Below the pieces are notes generated by a model. It searched no databases and was not told where the DNA came from. It saw nothing but the letters and a program-made list of their open reading frames with translations. From Glandiceps talaboti (taxonomy: Eukaryota > Hemichordata > Enteropneusta > Spengelidae), in assembly GCF_964340395.1 (NCBI RefSeq), contig NC_135565.1, forward strand, positions 307,001 to 371,000: a DNA stretch of 64,000 nucleotides. Reading direction: 5' to 3'. Shown here one piece after another: positions 56,027 through 64,000 of the stretch (the stretch's first letter is position 1; the number at the start of each line of letters is the position of its first letter). Made by a program: the position numbers and the translations under genes.

Positions 56027-57778
56027 TCATCCCTGTGACAACAGATCATCCCTTCAAGGCCATTCGTAGGGGAGATCTATTAGGAGATATGGTAACACTG
56101 GGAACCCGAGCGGATGAGCCACTGTGGAGTGAAGAGAGCTAGTACACACTTTCCTCTTAGACTTGCCTGAGGACTAGTGGGAAGGCGAAGGTTTCTGTAA
56201 CCCCCTCCCAGCTGAAAAACAGGAATTCCACTGCCATTGCTCTGAAGTCTGGCACTGAAGACACAGTTTGTGAAAGAAAAGTTGTGAACAGGCCAACCAC
56301 TGGTTTGTTCCACTTGATGAAGATCAATTGGCTACATGCTGTGGAATCCCCAACTCCATGGAGCGAACCTGGATGCAGCACAAAAGTGCGTTTGCAATCC
56401 TGAGATGACATGTCCTGAGTGTTATCAATCCTGAGATGACATGTCCTGAGTGTTATCAATCCAGAGATGACATGTCCTGAGTGTTATCAATCCTGAGATG
56501 ACGTGTCCTGAGTGTTATCAATCCTGAGATGACGTGTCCTGAGTGTTATCAATCCTGAGATGACGTGTCCTGAGTGTTATCAATCCAGAGATGACATTGA
56601 CATGTCCTGAGTGTTATCAATCCAGAGATGACATTGACATGTCCTGAGTGTTATCAATCCTGAGATGACATGTCCTGAGTGTTATCAATCCTGAGATGAC
56701 GTGTCCTGAGTGTTATCAATCCTGAGATGACATGTCCTGAGTGTTATCAATCCTGAGATGACATGTCCTGAGTGTTATCAATCCTGAGATGACATGTCCT
56801 GAGTGTTATCAATCCTGAGATGACTTGTCCTGAGTGTTATCAATCCTGAGATGACATGTCCTGAGTGTTATCAATCCTGAGATGACATGTCCTGAGTGTT
56901 ATCAATCCTGAGATGACATGTCCTGAGTGTTATCAATCCTGAGATGACATGTCCTGAGTGTTATCAATCCTGAGATGACTTGTCCTGAGTGTTATCAATC
57001 CTGAGATGACATTGACATGTCCTGAGTGTTATCAATCCAGAGATGACATGTCCCGAGTGTTATCAATCCTGAGATGACATGTCCTGAGTGTTATCAATCC
57101 TGAGATGACATGTCCTGAGTGTTATCAATCCTGAGATGACGTGTCCTGAGTGTTATCAATCCTGAGATGACATGTCCTGAGTGTTATCTTCTGTCCTTGC
57201 ACCCTAAAACATTAGGTCCAAGGTGAGATAACACAGGGCCGATGACCTGGACCCCCTTTTATGTTGTTGATGTAAACCACCACTATTTTGTTGTCAGTAG
57301 TGACAGTGGCATGACACCAGGTGTTCAAACTGATGAAGAGCTTAGAACACTATTGTACTTCTAATCAGTTGACATAACAGGGGCTGGTCGGCTGATCCCA
57401 AGTACCAGAAGTCCAAAGGTGGATCAGATAGATTCCTCATCTCTCCTTGGACGCATCGGTAAAAAGGAGAAAGTCTGGTTTCCAACTTGACAAGAGTTTT
57501 CTCTTCCAACCGGGCCTCCTTGTCCAACCACCTTTAACGAAGGTGAGGAAAAGGAGGTGATAGGATGGGAACCAGGGATTCCACTGGTTGGGCACTGGTA
57601 CGTTAGTGGACCAACAAGTAAAGCCAAGTAGGGCGCATTCTGTGTTCCCAACTAGCCAGTCGTAACATTGATCAGTGTCTGGTACATAGACTGACCGACC
57701 ACACTTGCCACCGGCGGAAATGTATTGAATACTGCTGCAGTGATCTGACCATGAAAGGAGGATTGCCATTACATTTAC
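56027..57778 (-). pseudogene. DIRS-like retrotransposon remnant, RNase H side
   Basis: Read on the minus strand from 57778. An RNase H motif appears as FLLFTDASKER (about 57440-57470). The DNxxVVxYIN motif follows as TTDNKIVVVYINNIKGG near 57280. Left of the 31-bp array come LHPGSLHGV, PVVGLFTTFLSQTV and WEGVTETFAFP, matching the order EWSLHP, VDLFAT, AYAFPP of DIRS elements. Then ALFTPQWLIRSG resembles the APxWP segment, and IDLPYEWP lies close to the Polinton junction. Several frame changes and stops make it a fossil. Its continuation is at 37506-37786. Confidence 0.7.
56394..57188. repeat. 31-bp minisatellite within the DIRS remnant, about 25 copies
   Basis: Unit GAGATGACATGTCCTGAGTG plus TTATCAATCCT, 31 bp. 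Variants are GACGTG, GACTTG, ATCCAGAG and a 37-bp form with GACATTGACATG. It separates the RNase H words on its right from the LHPGSLHG segment on its left, so it expanded inside the retroelement. Confidence 0.93.
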
Positions 57779-58121
57779 AGTCTAAAGACTGGGTAGCAAA
57801 TTATGTAATAATGTCTTGCTGCAGAGCCTCGTTCTGGCACACGCTTAAATAACGATGAAGGCCTTGTCGACATTGTGTGAGGACTATACGGAAGTTTCTG
57901 TGGCTTACAACCCAGTAAATCATGTTTTCACTAAATTTCCAAGGTAAATTTTTCCTATTATGTATTAATCAGCCCACACAATGCGTATTTATATTGACTA
58001 AATGTTATAACAGGAAATTTGCAAGTTGTCAAATTACGGTTGATGCTATTGCTAATGATTGTGGTTGTGTTGTGTCTGTGTCGAACTTTGTCCTGCTGGC
58101 AAGGTGTGTTGCAATGCTTGA

Positions 58122-59610
58122 CAAAGCTTCGGGGCCTGATAATGTTACTCCGCGTGTTCTGAAGTCTTGCGCTGATCAACTTGCTAGTATTCTTTCTGTC
58201 ATATTCAATTTGTGTTTTAAGCATGACATAGTTCCAATGTCATGGAAAACTTCTCATATTGTTCCCGTCCCAAAGAAAGCTGTGATATCATCAATGAACG
58301 ATCTTAGACCAGTTGCATTGACGTCAGCCGTTATGAAAGTTTGTGAACGAGTGGTTTTAAATAAGTTAACAGTTTTAGTCTCTGATTTTATAGACCCATT
58401 ACAGTTTGCTTATCGTAAGAACAGGGGTATAGAGGATGCGATGTTACATGTTTTAAATAATGTATATTCTCATTAAGAAAAACCTGGAAGTTCAATCAGA
58501 TTAATGTTCTTCGACTTTTCAAGTGCTTTTAACACTATACAGCCACATCTTATTGTTCAGAAACTTTTAGCAATGAACTTGTCACCTTCAACTGTACATT
58601 GGATTTTTAATTATCTTACTAATAGGCCACAGATGGTGTCTTTAAATGGTAAAAAATCTGACGTAGCGTATACTAATACAGGTGCGCCCCAGGGCACTGT
58701 TTTAGCACCCTTCCTTTTCACACTGTATACTGCCAGCTGCCGGAATTCTGACATCTCGTGTCCATTGGTCAAATTTGCAGATGATACAGCAATGGTTGGG
58801 AAGATCAGCAATGATGATGATTCGATTTATTTAGATGAGATTGAGAGATTTACTGACTGGTGTAATGATAATTTATCTGTATCTTAATGTTTTAAAGACC
58901 AAAGAGCTCTGTATTGATTTTAGAAAAGTTCAGCGTGACCCAGCACCTGTCAATATCAAAGACTCAATAGTAGACCGAGTGAACGAATATAAATACCTGG
59001 GTATCAAGCTTGATAGTAAACTAAAATGGGTTGAGAATACCAACTTCATTATTAAGAAAGCTAACACTCGTCTGTACTGTCTAAGGAAACTAAGATCATT
59101 TGGTGTTAGTCACGATCTTTTAGGGGTGTTTTTTTAATGCAGTTGTTTGCAGTGCTCTCACCTTTGGTATTGTTTGTTGGGGAGGTAATCTGTCCCAACA
59201 TGAGATGGGAAGACTAAACAAGATTATCAAAAAGGGTAGCCAAATTATCGGTAAACAAAGTGAAAATATAGATTATATCTATAACAAACGCATAATGTCA
59301 AAGGCTCACAGTGTTCTGAAAGACCCTTCCAATCCACTTTATGCAGAATTCTACGACCGTCGTATTTCAAGGAGTGGTAGATACCGTGCTCCAGCAGCTA
59401 AAACCAATCGTTTTAAATCGTCTTTCGTCCCATCCGCTATCTCAGTTCTTAATAGCAATCATTGTCGCTCTTTTTAGTACTGTGCTGTTGTTTTTAGTAT
59501 GTTGTGTAATATATGTAATGCTATCTTTTGTATTGCTTTTATTTTTGTTTTACCTGCAAGAACTGTCGTTTTAATTTCCCCTCGTGGGATGAATAAAGTA
59601 ATTCTGATTC
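58122..59610 (+). pseudogene. 5'-truncated non-LTR retrotransposon inserted in R1
   Basis: The insertion begins inside the RT domain (KASGPDNVTPRVLKS) and reads on the plus strand. It has FDFSSAFNTIQPHL (motif A), GAPQGTVLAPFLFTLYT (motif B), FADDTAMVG (motif C), YKYLGIKLD, and a C-terminal RT-linked domain ending SNHCRSF at 59477. Frame breaks lie at about 58476, 58885 and 59137. A non-coding tail GATGAATAAAGTAATTCTGA with a TTCTGA repeat ends it. Flanking TGA may be a minimal duplication. The tail is typical of LINEs with short 3' repeats. It is a different lineage from the LINE at 22095-23978. Confidence 0.88.
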
Positions 59611-59715
59611 TGAAACAACACAAAATTTTCAGGACTAAAATTTTAGTTTATATTCATTACCTGTGCCAAATTTGGTATCTCTAGCTTATGTGGTCTATAT
59701 TTCGTACAGATTTCA

Positions 59716-59843
59716 ATATCTTTTTGTGTGGTATGTAATGTTTTTTTTGTGTGTGTGGTAACAGGGCCCAGGTGGAAATCAGCTTCTGTTGTTTCCTGGC
59801 TACCCTGTTCTTAAATAAATTTTACTACTACTACTACTACTAC
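59716..59843 (+). mobile_element. 3' tail of a second LINE with (TAC)n end
   Basis: About 128 bp absent from R1 copy 1. It contains GGCCCAGGTGGAAATCAGC, GGCTACCCTGTTCTTAAATA and a (TAC)n end. The layout is that of a severely 5'-truncated LINE insertion. Confidence 0.7.
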
Positions 59844-59997
59844 CTTGCAAGTTCTCAAGTTAATGATTGTTGGTACATACATACGTCTGTGTTGAATTTG
59901 CTGTGGCTGGCAAAGTGGGTTCATAATGCTAACACAAATTTTTGAAGACTAAAATTTTAGTTTATATCCATTATCTGAGCCAAATTTGGAGTCTTTA

Positions 59998-61095
59998 CCT
60001 TCGTCTTGTTGCTAGGCACATTTGCATACATTTTCTGAATGTTTATTCATTTGTCTTTCTATTCCTGTTGTTATCTTTGCAATATACTTGTTTATTTTGC
60101 TGTTGCTAGGAGCATGGTCTTGTTGCTAGGCAAATTTACATAGTTACATTTTTTGAATGTTTATTAATTTGTCTAGCTATTCCTGTTGTTATCTTTGCAA
60201 TATATGTGATTATTTGGCTGTTGCTATGGGCGTGGTCTTGTTGCTAGGCAAATTTACATACATTTTTTGAATGTTTATTCAATTGTCTTAATCCCTACTG
60301 TTATCTTTGAGAAATACATGACTGTATGGCTGTTGCTATGGGCGTGGTCATGGTTGCTAGGGATATTTGCACACATTTTTTGAATGTTTACTCACTTGCC
60401 TACCAGATGATGTTGTTATTTGACCAAAATATACTACCAACTGTTTGTTGCTAAGGGCGTGGTCGTGGTTGCTAGGGCCAATTGTGTCAAAATATTTTGA
60501 AGAAAATCTGCAAAATAACACTTTTAGAAACATCTCACCAAGTTTCAGTGTCACTGACCAAGTACTTTGTGAGATATAAGTTTTTGACCAAAAATGAACA
60601 TTTTTACACCTAATTTGCATATCACTGATGACATCGCTGTATCCTTAATATTTCTTCATCTATACATCCCTAGATGCGTCCTCATTAAATTTCAGCCCAA
60701 CCTGCTCAGTAGTTTTGGAATTATTGATTTTTGACTAAAAATACACATTTTTAGCCCTAATTTGCATATTACAGATGGAATCATCATGTCATGAACAAAT
60801 CTTACTTTACACCCCCTTAACAATGTTCCCACCAAATTTCGCACCAATCTGCCCAGTAGTTTCTGAGGTTAAGTTTTTTGACCAAAAATCACAAACCGGT
60901 GGTAGGATCATTTTGATTTGAACAATTTCCCAACTAGACCCCACAAGTAATGTCCCCACCAAATATCATGGCAATCGGTTCAGCGGTTTTTGACTTTAAG
61001 TTGTTTACACACACACACACACACACACACACAGAAGCCGGGCGATCCCTATAGCACTACTGAACCTCAGTTCAGGTGTGCTAAAAACTAAAGTG
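59998..61095. repeat. Dispersed repeat R3, copy 3, with (CA)n
   Basis: It repeats GGGCGTGGTCTTGTTGCTAG segments, then AAAATCTGCAAAATAACACT, CACCAAGTTTCAGTGTCA and CTAATTTGCATATCAC. It ends in (AC)n at 61006-61033 and CCCTATAGCACTACTGAACC, the same tail as copy 1. Confidence 0.85.
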
Positions 61096-61290
61096 TCAAA
61101 AGAAATAACATGGAACATGAGAAGAAAAAGGAATGGCTTAGCTGGGATTCTGAGATATTCAGTGAAGTGTTCACCACTGAGAAGAGGATAACTCATGTAA
61201 ACTCAGCAAAAGAGAATAAAAAACTCACAGAGTCCAAGGCAGCTTAGCTACATACGAATTTCGAATGAAAGCCAATGTGTACCGGGGATT

Positions 61291-61410
61291 GGCTAGTCAG
61301 GGTCATGTGACCACTAGGGTGATGACTCACAGGGTGCAGTGAGCACAAATTAATCTACTTGGCATTACTCAAGGGGCAGCAGAGGGACACCCAAAAGTAA
61401 GCAAAAACGT
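61291..61410. repeat. Repeat R4, inverted partner of 37385-37505
   Basis: Contains TCAGGGTCATGTGACCACTA and GGGACACCCAAAAGTAAGC, the reverse complement of the block left of the DIRS remnant. Confidence 0.8.
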
Positions 61411-62116
61411 GGGTAAATTGCCAAAAATCACAAATTAGAAACACTATTCTTCAGACGCTGACTATCATCTGATTCTAATAACAAAATAAACGTACACTTC
61501 TACAGTTACCTCACAGCTGTTCATAATCATATGCGTACAAAGCAGACTATCTGTCGTCAGCTACACTATTTGTACATCATTGATCAAATCCAAAGCTTCC
61601 TTACCAATATTATTATGTAACTTTGCCACAATCGCAAAATAGAATACTGTACTGGTTAAGATTTCAGGAGGGATTTCCTGGAGCCACTGTTAAATATAGT
61701 TGGCTTCCATCATGATAGCATACACGTACAAGTGCCAACACAAGTTTTGCAACACACATAGCAACGGTCTGGGAAAGAAAGTAGTCCAAAATTCCTGCAA
61801 GTGACCTTATTTGGGAAAACAGTCCGGTCTGTGAATACAGAAAATTACTGCCCGGGCAGAGCCCGTGATTTCTCATAGCAATACATAGGAATGTGATTAT
61901 AGGTATATGGTACATGTAATAGACATTTTAGTATTTGAAAGCATAAAGTTACACATTCATATTGAACATACTCTGTTTTAGTATTTTGTCTGAATGAAAT
62001 GAACTAGCCTGCAACCAAGTACACATTCATGCATACATTATAGAATACACGTACATTGCTCTGGTGCACATGTAATATTGTGTTGAATAGAGTACATCAT
62101 TACTTGTGTTTCTTAC
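61411..62116. other. Intron, nothing recognised
   Basis: No repeat family or coding similarity recognised. Short minus-strand frames (for example 61664-61915) match nothing. Confidence 0.5.
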
Positions 62117-62261
62117 CTGATCTAAAAGTTCTGCATACGTCAATTGTTGTGTAGACTTGGTAACAGGACTGTCATGTATTAATGCTAGTCTTTCACCATG
62201 TCCATTCTCTACATGACGATCCACTGCATTGTAACATGTATTCAATTCACCACCAACAAAC
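62117..62261 (-). CDS. ACSS3: ACSS3-like acyl-CoA synthetase, upstream exon
   Basis: A 145-bp exon on the minus strand (one base plus 48 codons, ending in phase 0). The acceptor is TGTGCCAG before 62261 and the donor GTAAG after CAG at 62117. It encodes FVGGELNTCYNAVDRHVENG followed by ALIHDSPVT and TYAELLDQ, the N-terminal signature of acetyl/propionyl-CoA synthetases (NxxxNxxDRH type). It joins in phase to VKHFAGVL in the exon at 20559-20747. Earlier exons (start codon, possible mitochondrial targeting peptide) would lie right of 62261, and none was recognised up to the window end. Confidence 0.92.
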
Positions 62262-62661
62262 CTGGCACAAAGATCAAATGAAATGGTCGTTTTGTTATGT
62301 ATTATGTATTAAGTAGTGATAATATTCAAAAGTTATCGATATAATCATAATATAACAAAGTTATCGATGTAGTCTAAATATTACAAAGTTACCAACTTAG
62401 TTTTAATATTACAAAGTTATCAACTGTAGAATACACGTGGACAGCCAGATAGGTTGACTTCCTGTGAACAAGCAGTATATTGCTCTCCATTCCCCTGAGT
62501 TGTTTTTTTCCATAAGTCCAGCAAGTTTGACTGTTATTGCCTTGTGGAACAGTTATATGAATACTTGAAGTACATGCTGAGGATTTTTCACTACTTAGAA
62601 CACATTTCATCTCAAGATTTTTGAAGATTTAGTTGTCCCAATTCACTTACACTCTCTGAGA
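62262..62661. other. Intron, AT-rich with a short internal repeat
   Basis: Positions 62328-62423 contain three or four degenerate copies of a TTACAAAGTTAT(C)GA type unit. Nothing else recognised. Confidence 0.45.
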
Positions 62662-64000
62662 ATGGCAGACTCACTACAAAACAGAGGCACATATGGTGTT
62701 GATAACCAAAGTCAGGAAGCCAGTGACCCAGCGATCCAAAACATTGTCCGCAGTGAAGATGAAAATGATGTAAACAGAAGTAACAGTGAAGAACCAGAAG
62801 TTATAATAACAGACCAGTCATCATGTAATGGAGCAATTATACAAGATTTACCTTTACATCTCAGTAATGCAGTATGGGCACCTCATCCAGATGTTGGAGA
62901 CCTTAACAAACCAAGGTAAATCAAAGAAATATACCTTCTCATTATATGCAGTTGCTAGAGGTAGGAAGACAGGCATATTCAAAAGTTGGCTTGAAGCTGG
63001 CCCATTAGTGGATGGATTCAGTCACTGTTTACACAAGGGGTTCCATTCACTTGATGAAGCAAAATTCTACCTAAAAGAACATGGTACCATGGTGTACCAC
63101 CAATCATCCATCAAGCCTCCTTATTTGATGCAAGTACAAGTATACAAGACCAGACTTCTAAATGTCCAAAACGATCACTTTAAGCTCCTAAATGCTATGA
63201 AAACTTTATTTGTAATGGTTTGCCAAGTCAAGATATAAAAATCAATTCAGTAGAACTTGACTCCAACTATATTCAGAAAAAAGACCCAGAACCCAGACAC
63301 ATCATTAACAACCAGACAACCATCAACATGTCTGAAACCAAAGAACACAGTGTACAGGAAATGTCAATGTCTGTCGACAAACCAGGAGGAACTGTTAGTA
63401 ATGGGTCATTGAATAGCTTATCACAAAGTGGGAGAGATGTCACGATATCAACACCCATTAATAAATCAACCAAGAAACTGTTCCTGAGAAAAGCACAAAG
63501 TGTTACTAAACAGATTGATATGCAATTCATGTCTGTAGCTGATGGGATACAGGTAAATGTCAACTCATTATCAAGTAAAGTGAATGATCTGAAAGATTAC
63601 TATCTGAATATTAAATCAGAAATGCTGTCATGCAACAAAGAAATAAAAACAGCCTTAACAAACAACAACACCAACATTGAATCACTCCTCCATCTTGTCA
63701 CAAACTTACACTCTAGATTGGATGTCATGGAATGTAAAATGTCTGCACTTGTCTCCACCCTTACTGAAGGCCAGAAATCTTCTAGTACATCAATTACTGG
63801 TACATCAACTAACCCAGAGAACCCTTCTCTATAACCTAATGATACAGATTGTCAGCCAATCCTTTCTGACCAGTCTACAAAGAAACAGTACACACATCAA
63901 GATGCAATGCACTTGGCAGCAACTATTCCAACATACAATGCATACAGTGTACTACAAGATCCTACCCTACAGAACATGGATGATTCACCTAACATAACAC
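62662..64000 (+). pseudogene. Retroelement ORF with RNase H1 N-terminal (viroplasmin-like) domain and coiled coil, decayed and cut by window end
   Basis: Starts ATG 62662 (GAGAATGG). An acidic leader is followed, after a frame change near 62915, by SLYAVARGRKTGIFKSWLEA and VDGFSHCLHKGFHSLDEAKF. This is the small viroplasmin-like domain found at the N-terminus of eukaryotic RNase H1 and in caulimovirus protein VI, which binds RNA/DNA hybrids. A second frame change near 63190 returns to the first frame. A polar stretch and a long heptad-like region (VADGIQVNVNSLSSKVNDLK and beyond, about 63535-63770) follow. TAA at 63832-63834 is a lone stop, and the same frame is open afterwards to the window end. 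It may be a LINE ORF1 or gag-like protein, which the coiled coil would suit. A host gene is less likely because of the lesions. Confidence 0.65.

Larger units (their letters stand above)
57779..59990. repeat. Dispersed repeat R1, copy 2, broken by two insertions
   Basis: It starts TCTAAAGACTGGGTAGCAAA as copy 1 does (2499-3110) and follows it to about 58121, 59611-59715 and 59844-59990. The intervening sequences are absent from copy 1. Confidence 0.8.

Noticed and set aside
1-64000. tRNA or rRNA genes
   Set aside because: I looked for tRNA B-box-like GGTTCGAANCC and conserved rRNA words and saw none. A covariance-model scan would be needed to exclude degenerate copies.

Overview
The window is animal nuclear DNA, not prokaryotic. 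Four short exons with GT/AG boundaries are dispersed over 52 kb, and the rest is introns full of minisatellites, LINE, DIRS and DNA-transposon remnants, plus one near-complete Polinton/Maverick. A marine invertebrate (perhaps a hemichordate or cephalochordate) fits the repeat style, but nothing in the sequence fixes the species.

Host gene. Four minus-strand exons (62261-62117, 20747-20559, 12260-12126, 9988-9848) join in phase into the N-terminal half of a short-chain acyl-CoA synthetase of the ACSS3 type. The first intron seen is about 41.4 kb. The exons for the C-terminal half would lie left of position 1. Almost everything else sits inside this gene's introns.

Region by region. 0.5-0.8 kb: a possible small plus-strand exon. 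3.8-9.6 kb: about 116 copies of a 50-bp satellite with higher-order structure. 10.1-12.0 kb: 32-bp and 29-bp minisatellites. 13.2-14.8 kb: a right-truncated Harbinger-like element. 17-20.4 kb: inverted and tandem arrangements of dispersed repeats. 20.8-27.0 kb: a 51-bp minisatellite split by a minus-strand LINE. That LINE carries a 12-copy in-frame 48-bp expansion in its reverse-transcriptase domain and is abutted by a 1.5-kb terminal-inverted-repeat element. 27.5-36.5 kb: a 29-bp minisatellite split by a 4.1-kb DNA transposon with a 7-bp target duplication. 37.8-56.0 kb: an 18,234-bp Polinton with 174-bp terminal inverted repeats and the 6-bp target duplication GATGTT. It is inserted in a degenerate DIRS-like retrotransposon (37.5-37.8 and 56.0-57.8 kb). 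57.8-61.4 kb: dispersed repeats with two LINE insertions. 62.66 kb to the end: a decayed retroelement ORF with an RNase H1 N-terminal (viroplasmin-like) domain.

The Polinton encodes a protein-primed family B DNA polymerase, a retroviral-type integrase with a chromodomain, a double jelly-roll-type major capsid protein, a packaging ATPase and about a dozen small proteins, several with membrane segments. Together these are the replication, integration and virion-assembly parts of a virus-like transposon. This copy is decayed: polymerase, integrase, ATPase and two structural genes are frameshifted, and a second full-length Harbinger-like element (45937-47553, TSD TAA) interrupts one structural gene. 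No adenain-type protease was found. The nesting order is host intron, then DIRS element, then Polinton, then Harbinger-like element.
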